Numbered from the stretch's first letter, positions 51,380 to 61,068 are shown. The stretch is 64,000 bases of DNA from Vulcaniibacterium thermophilum (GCF_007923255.1 NZ_VOHJ01000010.1:24220-88219), one strand, 5' to 3'. Made by a program: numbers and translations. The notes: generated by a model from the sequence alone, not told the origin.

Positions 51380-51552
51380 ACCACGGGTGACGCGGGCGCC
51401 GGCAACGCGGCCGGCGCCCTGAATCGTTAGGACCCGGTTAACACCGCTTTCACATAGCAAAACCTAGTCTGCCGCCGTCGCTCAGCTTCCGTTTCGAGCG
51501 TCAGAAACACGCACAGGCGCGTTTCGGACATCTATCCAAAGGAGAAGGCTTT

Positions 51553-52641
51553 ATGAACAAGAAGCTCCTCTGCGCCGCCCTGCTGGCGGGACTGGGTGTC
51601 GCCCAGGCCGCGAGCGCGCAGGATTTCGACGATCGCTGGTATCTGACCGGCGCGGCCGGCTTCAACGTGCAGGACAACGCGCGCGGCACGCGCAACGCGC
51701 CGTTCGCGGCGCTGGGGTTCGGCAAGCACCTGAGCCCGACGTGGTCGCTGGACTTCGAGCTGAACTACCAGAACCCGAAGTTCGACGCCAACCAGAATCT
51801 GCTGTGGAGCCAGTACGGCGCGTCGGTGGACCTGCGCCGTCACTTCGTGCAGGACGGGCGCAACTGGAATCCGTACCTGCTGATGGGTCTGGGCTACCAG
51901 CGTTCGGAGGAGGAGTTCGTGATTCCGTCGCCGACCTCGCCGGGCGAGCGTGAGGACGGCAACCTGGCGGCGAAGCTGGGTCTGGGCCTGCAGGGCGACC
52001 TGGGCCGGGTGGGCATCCGCACCGAGCTGGCGTACCGGGTGGACTTCGACGATTCGAGCGTGGCGGCGCCGGATGAGGACCGCTTCGGCGACGTGCTGGC
52101 GTCGGTGGGCGTGGTGGTGCCGCTGGGACCGGAGCCGGCCGCGCCGGCCGAGCCCGCGCCGGCGCCGCAGCCGAGCTGCGCGGACAAGGACGACGACGGC
52201 GACGGCGTGAACAACTGCGACGACAAGTGCCCGGGTTCGCAGGCCGGTCAGACGATCGGTCCGGACGGCTGCCCGGTGCCGGTGACGATCGACCTGAAGG
52301 GCGTGAACTTCGACTACGACAAGTCGACGCTGCGTCCGGACGCGATCGCGATCCTCAACGAGGCGGTGGAGATCCTGAAGCGCTATCCGGAGCTGCGGGT
52401 GGAGGTGGCCGGTCACACCGACTCGAAGGGCACCGACGCGTACAACCAGAAGCTGTCGGAGCGCCGTGCGCAGGCGGTGTACGACTACCTGACCAGCAAC
52501 GGCATCGACGCTTCGCGTCTGGTCGGCCCGGTGGGTTACGGCGAGAGCCGCCCGATCGCGCCGAACGAGAATCCGGACGGTTCGGACAATCCGGAAGGCC
52601 GCGCCAAGAACCGCCGCACCGAGCTGAACGTGCAGCAGTAA
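51553..52641 (+). CDS. OmpA-family outer membrane protein, copy 1
   Basis: The 362-residue protein has a signal peptide (MNKKLLCAALLAGLGVAQAASA|QDF), an N-terminal 8-strand-type beta barrel to about residue 195, and an Ala/Pro linker. A thrombospondin type 3-like calcium loop follows (DKDDDGDGVNNCDDKCPG, about 216-233). Last is an OmpA-like peptidoglycan-binding domain (FDYDKSTLRP; GHTDSKGTDAYNQKLSERRA; conserved Asp and Arg for meso-DAP). AAGGAGAAGG precedes the ATG. A second gene with an identical mature product lies 218 bp downstream. It probably links the outer membrane to the wall. Confidence 0.93.
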   Translation: MNKKLLCAALLAGLGVAQAASAQDFDDRWYLTGAAGFNVQDNARGTRNAPFAALGFGKHLSPTWSLDFELNYQNPKFDANQNLLWSQYGASVDLRRHFVQDGRNWNPYLLMGLGYQRSEEEFVIPSPTSPGEREDGNLAAKLGLGLQGDLGRVGIRTELAYRVDFDDSSVAAPDEDRFGDVLASVGVVVPLGPEPAAPAEPAPAPQPSCADKDDDGDGVNNCDDKCPGSQAGQTIGPDGCPVPVTIDLKGVNFDYDKSTLRPDAIAILNEAVEILKRYPELRVEVAGHTDSKGTDAYNQKLSERRAQAVYDYLTSNGIDASRLVGPVGYGESRPIAPNENPDGSDNPEGRAKNRRTELNVQQ

Positions 52642-52692
52642 GCGGGCGCTACGGCCCTCGACGAAGCCCGGCTCCGGCCGGGCTTCGTTTTT
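51613..52692 (+). repeat. 1,080-bp block identical to 52929-54008
   Basis: From codon 21 of the first ompA-like gene through its stop and terminator, the sequence matches the second gene's block at a constant 1,316-bp offset, with no difference I could find. Upstream of the block (signal peptides, leaders) the two copies differ clearly, and after the fifth T of the terminator they diverge again. Confidence 0.9.
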
Positions 52693-52696
52693 TCCG
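52661..52696 (+). terminator. Terminator of ompA-like copy 1
   Basis: The stem CGAAGCCCGGC/GCCGGGCTTCG is followed by six T residues, an ideal intrinsic terminator. It belongs to the duplicated block. Confidence 0.85.
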
Positions 52697-52757
52697 GCCG
52701 CCGGGCGCCTGCCCTCGCCGTGCTTGTTAAGCGCTATTAACGACAAAGCTGAACGTG

Positions 52758-52763
52758 TATGAT
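52758..52763 (+). promoter_or_regulatory. Possible -10 box for ompA-like copy 2
   Basis: TATGAT at 52758-52763 is a good -10. The best upstream hexamer, TTAACG (52737-52742), is 15 bp away and thus poorly spaced. Transcription would start near 52770, leaving a leader of about 100 nt. The region shares no similarity with the sequence before copy 1, so the copies are probably regulated differently. Confidence 0.4.
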
Positions 52764-52868
52764 CGGCCCGGCCAGCGTTCATGACCGGCGCCCGCGGGCG
52801 CTGAACGGCCGCTGCCACGTGCGTTCGAGCCGTGCCCCGAATTTCCGGAAACCCAAGGAGTGAAGCGA

Positions 52869-53957
52869 ATGAAGACTCGTCTGCTGAGCACCGCGCTGCT
52901 TGCCGGCCTGGGCTTCGCCCAGATCGCCAGCGCGCAGGATTTCGACGATCGCTGGTATCTGACCGGCGCGGCCGGCTTCAACGTGCAGGACAACGCGCGC
53001 GGCACGCGCAACGCGCCGTTCGCGGCGCTGGGGTTCGGCAAGCACCTGAGCCCGACGTGGTCGCTGGACTTCGAGCTGAACTACCAGAACCCGAAGTTCG
53101 ACGCCAACCAGAATCTGCTGTGGAGCCAGTACGGCGCGTCGGTGGACCTGCGCCGTCACTTCGTGCAGGACGGGCGCAACTGGAATCCGTACCTGCTGAT
53201 GGGTCTGGGCTACCAGCGTTCGGAGGAGGAGTTCGTGATTCCGTCGCCGACCTCGCCGGGCGAGCGTGAGGACGGCAACCTGGCGGCGAAGCTGGGTCTG
53301 GGCCTGCAGGGCGACCTGGGCCGGGTGGGCATCCGCACCGAGCTGGCGTACCGGGTGGACTTCGACGATTCGAGCGTGGCGGCGCCGGATGAGGACCGCT
53401 TCGGCGACGTGCTGGCGTCGGTGGGCGTGGTGGTGCCGCTGGGACCGGAGCCGGCCGCGCCGGCCGAGCCCGCGCCGGCGCCGCAGCCGAGCTGCGCGGA
53501 CAAGGACGACGACGGCGACGGCGTGAACAACTGCGACGACAAGTGCCCGGGTTCGCAGGCCGGTCAGACGATCGGTCCGGACGGCTGCCCGGTGCCGGTG
53601 ACGATCGACCTGAAGGGCGTGAACTTCGACTACGACAAGTCGACGCTGCGTCCGGACGCGATCGCGATCCTCAACGAGGCGGTGGAGATCCTGAAGCGCT
53701 ATCCGGAGCTGCGGGTGGAGGTGGCCGGTCACACCGACTCGAAGGGCACCGACGCGTACAACCAGAAGCTGTCGGAGCGCCGTGCGCAGGCGGTGTACGA
53801 CTACCTGACCAGCAACGGCATCGACGCTTCGCGTCTGGTCGGCCCGGTGGGTTACGGCGAGAGCCGCCCGATCGCGCCGAACGAGAATCCGGACGGTTCG
53901 GACAATCCGGAAGGCCGCGCCAAGAACCGCCGCACCGAGCTGAACGTGCAGCAGTAA
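52869..53957 (+). CDS. OmpA-family outer membrane protein, copy 2
   Basis: The 362-residue protein has its own signal peptide (MKTRLLSTALLAGLGFAQIA), different at about 7 of 20 positions from copy 1, but from residue 21 on it is identical to copy 1: beta barrel, linker, calcium-binding type 3 loop and OmpA C-domain. I chose the ATG at 52869 because AAGGAG lies 8 nt upstream; a GTG at 52860 overlaps that site. Both copies are intact, so dosage, separate regulation or gene conversion may explain the pair. Confidence 0.93.
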   Translation: MKTRLLSTALLAGLGFAQIASAQDFDDRWYLTGAAGFNVQDNARGTRNAPFAALGFGKHLSPTWSLDFELNYQNPKFDANQNLLWSQYGASVDLRRHFVQDGRNWNPYLLMGLGYQRSEEEFVIPSPTSPGEREDGNLAAKLGLGLQGDLGRVGIRTELAYRVDFDDSSVAAPDEDRFGDVLASVGVVVPLGPEPAAPAEPAPAPQPSCADKDDDGDGVNNCDDKCPGSQAGQTIGPDGCPVPVTIDLKGVNFDYDKSTLRPDAIAILNEAVEILKRYPELRVEVAGHTDSKGTDAYNQKLSERRAQAVYDYLTSNGIDASRLVGPVGYGESRPIAPNENPDGSDNPEGRAKNRRTELNVQQ

Positions 53958-53976
53958 GCGGGCGCTACGGCCCTCG

Positions 53977-54008
53977 ACGAAGCCCGGCTCCGGCCGGGCT
54001 TCGTTTTT
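53977..54008 (+). terminator. Terminator of ompA-like copy 2
   Basis: This is the same stem as at 52661 (CGAAGCCCGGC/GCCGGGCTTCG), followed by five T residues. It ends the duplicated block. Confidence 0.85.
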
Positions 54009-54144
54009 CCGGGCCCGAAGGCGGACGGCTGCGAGCCGGCGGCCGTGACGGCGGTTCAGCTTGCCGCGGCGCGCCGCGTCCGGGAGGTTGAGCGGCCGCC
54101 GAATGCGCGCCTACACTGCCGCGCAGCAACCGGAGGGCGGACTC

Positions 54145-54648
54145 ATGCGGATCATCCTGGCTCTGGCCTTGGGCGCGGCGGCCGGTACGGCGCACGCGCA
54201 GACGGTGCAGTGCGCGAACCTGGCGGCGGCCAACGCGGCCGCGGCCGTGGTGGAGCCGGCGATGGCGGCGCCGGTCGCGCCCGAGCTGGTCGCCCCCGCG
54301 CACCCGCTGGGATCGCCGAGCGGCGTGCTCGCGCAGGCCTACGACGAGGCCCTGTCGGTCGATCGCGTTCTGCTGCGGCTGCGTATCGAAGGCTGCCAGA
54401 ACGTCGCCAAGGCGCTGCCGTCCGCCGCGCCCGGCGCCGCGCCGCTGGCCAGCGATCCTGCCGCCTACAAGCCGCAGACCCAGTACGACAACACCCCGTG
54501 GCGCTTCGACATGAGCCAGGGCGGCAAGCGCATGACCGCCGACGAGTTCGATGCCTGGATGAAGGCGCGCGGCGTGCGGGTCGCCAAGGGCGCGCCGGCG
54601 GCGACCACGCCGGCCCCCGCTCCGGCGCCGACCCCCGAGAAGAAGTAA
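54145..54648 (+). CDS. Exported protein with C-terminal QGGKRMTAD/FDAWMKARG motif (first of two)
   Basis: The 167-residue product starts at an ATG after GGAGGGCGG and has a signal peptide (cleavage near AHA|QT, residue about 17). The N-terminal part is Ala-rich with two cysteines (about 21 and 78). Near the C-terminus is a block of about 31 residues containing QGGKRMTAD and FDAWMKARG, followed by a Pro/Ala/Lys tail. The same block occurs in the gene at 55535-55891. I do not recognise a named family. The rsuA-like gene starts 5 bp after its stop, so they are likely cotranscribed. Confidence 0.75.
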   Translation: MRIILALALGAAAGTAHAQTVQCANLAAANAAAAVVEPAMAAPVAPELVAPAHPLGSPSGVLAQAYDEALSVDRVLLRLRIEGCQNVAKALPSAAPGAAPLASDPAAYKPQTQYDNTPWRFDMSQGGKRMTADEFDAWMKARGVRVAKGAPAATTPAPAPAPTPEKK

Positions 54649-54653
54649 GCGCG

Positions 54654-55415
54654 GTGCCCGGCGCCGCGCGGCGCGGGCCGCGGCACGGCCTCGCGCGCGT
54701 GCTGTCGAAGGCGGGCGTGTGCTCGCGCGCGGAGGCGTCGCGCTGGATCGCGGCTGGGCGTGTCAGCGTCGACGGCCGCGTGGTGCGCGATCCCGAATTC
54801 CCGATCGGCGCGCGCGAACGCGCCGGCATCCGCATCGACGGCCGGCCGCTCGATCCCGCCGAACGCGTCCACCTCATGCTCAACAAGCCGCGCGGCCTGG
54901 TCACCACCGCGCGCGACGAGCGGGGGCGCGACACCGTCTACCGCTGTTTCGACGGCGCCGGCCTGCCGTGGCTCGCGCCGGTGGGACGTCTGGACCGCGC
55001 GAGCGAGGGCCTGCTGCTGTTCTCCAACGACCCGGAATGGGCGGCGGCGATCACCGACCCCGCCCGCGGCCCCGACAAGACCTACCACGTGCAGATCGAC
55101 CGCGTGCCCGACGAGACGCTGCTCGCGCACCTGCAGGCTGGCATCGACTGCGACGGCGAATGGCTGCGCGCCAAGCGTGCGCAGCTGCTGCGCAGCGGCG
55201 GCCGCACGGCCTGGATCGAGGTCGTGCTCGACGAGGGGCGCAACCGGCAGATCCGGCGTCTGATGGAGGCGTGCGGACTCGAGGTGCTGCGGCTGGTGCG
55301 GGTGGCGATCGGTCCGCTCGCGCTGGGCGATCTGGTCAAGGGGCGCTGGCGGCGGCTGACGGCCGACGAGGTCCGCCTACTGTCGAGCCAGCAGCAAACG
55401 GTCACAGAACCGTAA
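54654..55415 (+). CDS. RsuA/RluB/RluE-family rRNA pseudouridine synthase
   Basis: The 253-residue protein isomerises uridine in rRNA. It has an N-terminal S4 RNA-binding domain (RVLSKAGVCSRAEASRWIAA, residues about 15-34) and the catalytic motif GRLDRASEGLLLFSND (about 109-124) with the catalytic Asp, then the EGRNRQIRRLMEACG block. The start is a GTG at 54654, 5 bp after the preceding gene; no better start is closer to the S4 domain. The exact member (RsuA, RluB, RluE or RluF) cannot be told from the sequence alone. Confidence 0.9.
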   Translation: MPGAARRGPRHGLARVLSKAGVCSRAEASRWIAAGRVSVDGRVVRDPEFPIGARERAGIRIDGRPLDPAERVHLMLNKPRGLVTTARDERGRDTVYRCFDGAGLPWLAPVGRLDRASEGLLLFSNDPEWAAAITDPARGPDKTYHVQIDRVPDETLLAHLQAGIDCDGEWLRAKRAQLLRSGGRTAWIEVVLDEGRNRQIRRLMEACGLEVLRLVRVAIGPLALGDLVKGRWRRLTADEVRLLSSQQQTVTEP

Positions 55416-55534
55416 TCCCACCCCGGACGCTTTCCGGAACCGTGCGCCCAGGCACACGTGCGCCCGCGCGTGCGACGCACGGCGCTGCCAGACTTCAGGC
55501 CGGACCAGGGGGGGCAGGTCTGAGGGGAATTGGT

Positions 55535-55891
55535 ATGAGCGTCATGGGGATGGCAGCCCTCGCGCTGTCGTTGGGGATGGTGTCGTCCACGCAGCCGGCT
55601 GCTATGGCCGCCCGCTTCGATCGTACGGACGAACGAACCGCCATCGTTTCACCGCTGCGGTTCGAAGGTGCGGAAGTCGTGGCTGCACGCAAGCGGCGCA
55701 GCACGCGCGTGGAGCCTGCATCGGCGCCCGCCGCACAGCGCTTCGACATGACCCAGGGCGGCAAACGGATGACCGCCGATGATTTCGACGCCTGGATGAA
55801 GGCGCGCGGCATCCGCGTGGCGACCGGCAAGCCCAGGGACGCGGACTCGGCCGACGCGCCGACGGCGGCCGTCAGCCGTCGCGGCCGCTGA
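55535..55891 (+). CDS. Exported protein with C-terminal QGGKRMTAD/FDAWMKARG motif (second of two)
   Basis: The 118-residue protein starts at an ATG after GAGGGGAA and has a hydrophobic N-terminus likely to be a signal peptide (cleavage near AMA|AR, residue about 26). The middle is basic; then comes the block QGGKRMTADDFDAWMKARG, nearly the same as in the 167-residue protein 1.1 kb upstream (only a few substitutions). Its 3' end overlaps the convergent HNH gene by 20 bp. Family unknown; the shared block looks like a short folded or binding module. Confidence 0.7.
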   Translation: MSVMGMAALALSLGMVSSTQPAAMAARFDRTDERTAIVSPLRFEGAEVVAARKRRSTRVEPASAPAAQRFDMTQGGKRMTADDFDAWMKARGIRVATGKPRDADSADAPTAAVSRRGR

Positions 55892-56294
55892 GCGCGGCGT
55901 CCCCGCGGTCGCAGGCGGGAGGCGGGCGCCAACGCGCCAGCCGCGCCTCCAGCAGCGTCGCCACCACCGCGAACGCGCGTGCGTCCGACGGGCCGCGCGC
56001 GTCCGGACCCTTGCCCTTGTCCTGATTGCAGCGCGCGCAGGCGAGGGCGAGGTTGCGTGCATCGTCCGGCACGTCGCCGACCCGCGCGGTAAGCGCGGCC
56101 GCCGCGCGCCGGCCGAACCAGGCGCGCGGGATCACGTGCTCCAGCGAAGTCGCGCCGATCGGCTCGCCGTCGGCGCGCAGTCGCAGCGTGCGGCGGCAAT
56201 GCAGGCAGCGCGTGGTCCACAGACCATCGGCGAGCGCCGCCTGCGCGTCGGTGTGCGCCGCGAGCAGCATCAGCCGTCGCAGCGCCGGCCGCAT
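55872..56294 (-). CDS. Small HNH-endonuclease-like protein
   Basis: The 140-residue protein has a zinc-binding pair CLHC (residues about 30-33) and the HNH core: EHVIPRAW (about 52-59), NLALACARCNQDKG (about 81-94) with a second CxxC. This is the common bacterial HNH nuclease fold; targets range from restriction to repair, and none is indicated here. Its ATG is 4 bp after the kbl stop, so it is probably cotranscribed with tdh-kbl. A nick-type or defence role is possible but unsupported. Confidence 0.75.
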   Translation of the reverse strand: MRPALRRLMLLAAHTDAQAALADGLWTTRCLHCRRTLRLRADGEPIGATSLEHVIPRAWFGRRAAAALTARVGDVPDDARNLALACARCNQDKGKGPDARGPSDARAFAVVATLLEARLARWRPPPACDRGDAALSGRDG

Positions 56295-56298
56295 CGGC

Positions 56299-57492
<1,194 letters not shown>

Positions 57493-57496
57493 GGCT

Positions 57497-57648
57497 GCGG
57501 GAATCGGGAATGGGGAATAGGGAATCGGGAATCGTCGGGAGGGAGCCGTGGAAGGGAAGCGGGACGCGCGAGCAGGTCGCTTTACGATTCCCGATTCCCC
57601 ATTCCCGATTCCCGATTCCCGATTCCCGATTCCCGATTCCCGGCTTCA
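57497..57648. repeat. GGGAATCGGG-type inverted repeat between tdh and kbl
   Basis: This is the largest copy of the family. On the left are about five GGGAAT units (57499-57541). On the right are about eight consecutive ATTCCCG units (57586-57641), forming a near-perfect tandem array in the complementary sense. The transcript of tdh-kbl must pass through a hairpin with arms of about 45 nt. The tandem register suggests slippage expansion. Confidence 0.9.
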
Positions 57649-57651
57649 GAT

Positions 57652-58686
57652 TCAGTTCCAGCTCAACACCACCTTGCCCGCCTTGCCGGATTCCATCAAT
57701 TCGAAGCCCTTCTGGAACTCGTCGACCGGAAGCTGGTGGGTGAGCACCTTGTGCAGCGGGAAGCCGGACATCACCAGCTGGGTCATCTTGTACCAGGTCT
57801 CGTACATGCGGCGTCCGTAGATGCCGTGGATGGTGAGGCCCTTGAAGATGATCTTGTCCCAGTCGGCGCCGGCGCCCTTGGGCATGATGCCGAGCATGGC
57901 GATCTTGCCGCCGTGGTACATGCAGTCGAGCATGTCGTTGAACGCGCGCGGATTGCCGCTCATCTCCAGGCCGACGTCGAAGCCTTCCATGTGCAGATCC
58001 GCCATCACCTCCTTGAGCGAGGTGTTGGCGACGTTGACCACGCGGGTGGCGCCCATGTCGGCGGCCAGTTTCAGGCGGTAGTCGTTGACGTCGGTGACGA
58101 CCACGTTGCGCGCGCCGATGTGCTTGCAGATGCCGGCGGCGATGATGCCGATCGGGCCGGCGCCGGTGATCAGCACGTCCTCGCCGACCACGTCGAACTC
58201 CAGCGCGCAGTGCGCGGCGTTGCCGTAAGGGTCGAAGAACGCGGCCAGCTCGCTCGGGATCTGGTCGGGAATCGGCCACAGGTTGGAGGCCGGCATCACG
58301 ATGTACTCGGCGAACGCGCCGTCGCGGTTGACGCCGATGCCGACCGTGTTCGGGCACAGGTGCTGGCGGCCGGCGCGGCAGTTGCGGCAGTGGCCGCAGA
58401 CAATGTGGCCTTCCGCGCTCACGCGCTGGCCCAGCCGGTAGCCGGTGACGCCCGGGCCGAGTTCGACGATGCGGCCGACGAATTCGTGGCCGATCACCAG
58501 GCCGGGCTTGATGGTGCGCTGGCTCCACTCGTCCCACAGGTAGATGTGCAGGTCCGTGCCGCAGATCGCGGTCTTCTCGAGCTTGATGAGCACCTCGTTC
58601 GGCCCCGGCGTCGGGATCGGCACCTGCTCCATCCAGATGCCCTTGGCCGGCTCGCGCTTCACCAGCGCCTTCATCGTTTGCGTCAT
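57652..58686 (-). CDS. tdh: L-threonine 3-dehydrogenase
   Basis: Tdh oxidises threonine to 2-amino-3-ketobutyrate with NAD. The 344-residue zinc-dependent alcohol-dehydrogenase family enzyme has the catalytic zinc ligands Cys in AICGTDLH (residue about 41) and His in IGHEF (about 66), plus the four structural-zinc cysteines in [15 protein letters not shown] (about 96-110). The Rossmann motif GAGPIG is near residue 172. I chose 58686; the ATG at 58674 (341 residues, MKALVKREP) matches the E. coli length and may be the real start. Confidence 0.95.
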   Translation of the reverse strand: MTQTMKALVKREPAKGIWMEQVPIPTPGPNEVLIKLEKTAICGTDLHIYLWDEWSQRTIKPGLVIGHEFVGRIVELGPGVTGYRLGQRVSAEGHIVCGHCRNCRAGRQHLCPNTVGIGVNRDGAFAEYIVMPASNLWPIPDQIPSELAAFFDPYGNAAHCALEFDVVGEDVLITGAGPIGIIAAGICKHIGARNVVVTDVNDYRLKLAADMGATRVVNVANTSLKEVMADLHMEGFDVGLEMSGNPRAFNDMLDCMYHGGKIAMLGIMPKGAGADWDKIIFKGLTIHGIYGRRMYETWYKMTQLVMSGFPLHKVLTHQLPVDEFQKGFELMESGKAGKVVLSWN

Positions 58687-58833
58687 GGGGAGTTCCGCGG
58701 ACCTGCGGGTGAGAGGGCCGGAATTATACGCGCCGGGTTCCGTACGCCCGGGCATCGCCGGGCGGGCGCTCCGTCATGGTCGCCGCACCCACGGCCGGGC
58801 TAGACTCGGCCTCCCCTGACAAGGAGGCGAGCC

Positions 58834-61017
58834 ATGCGTCACTCCGTGTTGTCCTGCGCGATCGCGCTGACGACCGCCGCGGCCGGATTGGCCGCACCGA
58901 CGCCCGCGATGGCGGGCGAGGGCATGTGGGTTCCGCAGCAGTTGCCGGAGATCGCGGGGCCGCTGCGCAAGGCGGGACTGCGGCTGGATCCGAAGCAGCT
59001 GGCCGATCTCACCGGCGATCCGATGGGCGCGGTGGTCTCGCTCGGCGGCTGCACCGCGAGCTTCGTCTCGCCGCAGGGGCTGGTGGCGACCAACCACCAC
59101 TGCGCGTACGGCGCGATCCAGCTCAACTCCACGCCCGAGAAGAACCTGATGCGCGACGGCTTCAACGCCGCCACGCTGCAGGAGGAGGTTTCCGCCGGCC
59201 CGAACGCGCGCATCTACGCGCTCGATTCGATCCAGGACGTCACCGAGGAAGTGGAGGACGTCATTGCGCGCGCGCCGGACGCCTACGCCCGCACCCAGGC
59301 GATGGAGACGCTCGAGAAGCAGTTGGTGGCCGAGTGCGAACGCGAGCCGGGCTATCGCTGCCGCCTCTACAGCTTCATGGGCGGCACCGCCTACCGCCTG
59401 TTCCGCAACCTCGAGATCAAGGACGTGCGCCTGGTCTACGCGCCGCCCGGCAGCATCGGCAACTACGGCGGCGAGATCGACAACTGGATGTGGCCGCGCC
59501 ACACCGGCGACTTCGCGTTCTATCGCGCCTACGTCGGCAAGGACGGCAAGCCGGCGGCCTTCTCGCCCGACAACGTGCCCTACCGGCCGAAGGTGTGGCT
59601 GAAGATCGCCGACCGGCCGCTGGGTCCGGGCGATTTCGTGATGGTGGCGGGCTATCCCGGCTACACCAACCGCTACGCGCTGGCGACCGATTTCGACGCC
59701 ACCGAGAGCTGGACCTATCCCACCGTCGGTCAGCACTACAAGAGCCTGGTCGCGCTGGTGGAGGCCGAGGGCAAGAAGAATCCCGACATCGCGGTGAAGT
59801 ACGCCAACACCGTGCGCGGCTGGCAGAACACGCTCAAGAACTACGACGGCCAGCTCGAAGGCTTCAAGCGCATCGGCGCCGGCGAGACCAAGCGCAAGGA
59901 GGAGGCCGCGGTGCTCGACTGGCTGCGCCAGCAGGGCGATGCCGGCAAGCCGGCGCTGGAGGCGCACGCGAAGCTGGTGGCGCTGAGCGGGCAGGCGCAG
60001 GCCACGCGCGAGCGCGACCTCGTGTTCGGCCAGTTGCGCAACACCGGCGTGCTGGGCGTGGCCACGCAGCTCTACCGGCTGGCGATCGAGCGCGCCAAGC
60101 CGGACGCCGAGCGCGAGCCCGGCTACCAGCAGCGCGACCTGCCCACCATCGAAGGCGGCCTGAAGCAGTTCGAGCGCCGCTACCACCCGCGCATGGACCG
60201 TCTGCTGCAGCAGTACTGGCTGCGCCAGTACGTGAAGCTGCCCAAGGCGCAGCGTCTGCCCGCGCTGGACAAGTGGCTCGGCGGCAGCGACGAGAAGGCG
60301 ATCGAGCGCGCGCTCGACCGGCTGGCGAAGACGCGTCTGGGCAACGCCGACGCGCGCATGGCGCTGCTGAAGACCGACCGCAAGGGCTTCGAGGCCAGCA
60401 ACGACCCGGCCGTGCAGTTCGCGGTCGCGATCATGCCGGCAGTCCTGCAGATCGAACGCGAGGTCGACACCCGCACCGGCGAGGCGCTGGTGGCGCGGCC
60501 GGTGTTCCTGAAGGCGGTCGCCGACTACCGCAAGAGCCGGGGCCAAGCGGTCTACCCGGATGCCAATTCGTCGCTGCGCATCACCTTCGGCCAGGTGACG
60601 GGCTACACCAAGCTCGACGGCAGCAAGCAGCAGCCGTTCACGCGGCTCGAGGAAGTGGCGGCCAAGGCCACCGGCGAGGAGCCGTTCGACGCGCCGCAGG
60701 CGCTGCTGGATGCGATCAAGGCCAAGCGTTACGGCGGGCTGGCCGATCGCCGCCTCGGCACGGTGCCGGTGAACTTCCTGTCGGATCTGGACATCACCGG
60801 CGGCAACTCCGGCTCGCCGGTGCTCGACGCGCGCGGCCGTCTGGTCGGCCTTGCGTTCGACGGCAACTGGGAGTCGGTCAGCTCCAACTGGGTGTTCGAT
60901 CCGAAGATGACCCGCATGATCGCGGTCGACCAGCGCTACATGCGCTGGATCATGCAGGAGGTCTTCCCGGCGCCGCGTCTGCTGGAGGAAATGGGCGTGG
61001 CGCCGAAGAAGCGCTGA
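58834..61017 (+). CDS. S46-family dipeptidyl-peptidase (DPP7/DAP BII type)
   Basis: This exported serine peptidase removes N-terminal dipeptides. The 727-residue protein has a signal peptide (cleavage near AMA|GE, residue about 27) and the chymotrypsin-like triad His in TNHHC (88-89), Asp226 in RHTGDF and Ser659 in GGNSGSP, with a helical domain in between. The residue 18 after the serine is Gly677 (FDGNW), which in this family favours hydrophobic P1 (DPP7/DAP BII) over the Arg of acidic-specific DPP11. DAP BII was characterised in Pseudoxanthomonas. A strong terminator follows. Confidence 0.93.
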   Translation: MRHSVLSCAIALTTAAAGLAAPTPAMAGEGMWVPQQLPEIAGPLRKAGLRLDPKQLADLTGDPMGAVVSLGGCTASFVSPQGLVATNHHCAYGAIQLNSTPEKNLMRDGFNAATLQEEVSAGPNARIYALDSIQDVTEEVEDVIARAPDAYARTQAMETLEKQLVAECEREPGYRCRLYSFMGGTAYRLFRNLEIKDVRLVYAPPGSIGNYGGEIDNWMWPRHTGDFAFYRAYVGKDGKPAAFSPDNVPYRPKVWLKIADRPLGPGDFVMVAGYPGYTNRYALATDFDATESWTYPTVGQHYKSLVALVEAEGKKNPDIAVKYANTVRGWQNTLKNYDGQLEGFKRIGAGETKRKEEAAVLDWLRQQGDAGKPALEAHAKLVALSGQAQATRERDLVFGQLRNTGVLGVATQLYRLAIERAKPDAEREPGYQQRDLPTIEGGLKQFERRYHPRMDRLLQQYWLRQYVKLPKAQRLPALDKWLGGSDEKAIERALDRLAKTRLGNADARMALLKTDRKGFEASNDPAVQFAVAIMPAVLQIEREVDTRTGEALVARPVFLKAVADYRKSRGQAVYPDANSSLRITFGQVTGYTKLDGSKQQPFTRLEEVAAKATGEEPFDAPQALLDAIKAKRYGGLADRRLGTVPVNFLSDLDITGGNSGSPVLDARGRLVGLAFDGNWESVSSNWVFDPKMTRMIAVDQRYMRWIMQEVFPAPRLLEEMGVAPKKR

Positions 61018-61038
61018 CCGCCCAGGTTGACGTCGCGG

Positions 61039-61068
61039 AAGGGGCCGGTTCGCCGGCCCCTTTCTTTT
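61039..61068 (+). terminator. Terminator of the S46 peptidase gene
   Basis: The stem AAGGGGCCGG/CCGGCCCCTT with tetraloop TTCG is followed by TCTTTT, a strong intrinsic terminator 22 bp after the stop codon. Confidence 0.85.

Noticed and set aside
51438..51470. TTAACA...TAGTCT as a promoter for the first ompA-like gene
   Set aside because: The hexamers are 21 bp apart, too far for a sigma70 promoter, and no better pair was found.
57586..57641. Tandem ATTCCCG units as a possible CRISPR or satellite array
   Set aside because: The unit is about 7 bp without spacers and pairs with the opposite arm; it fits the inverted repeat family seen three more times.
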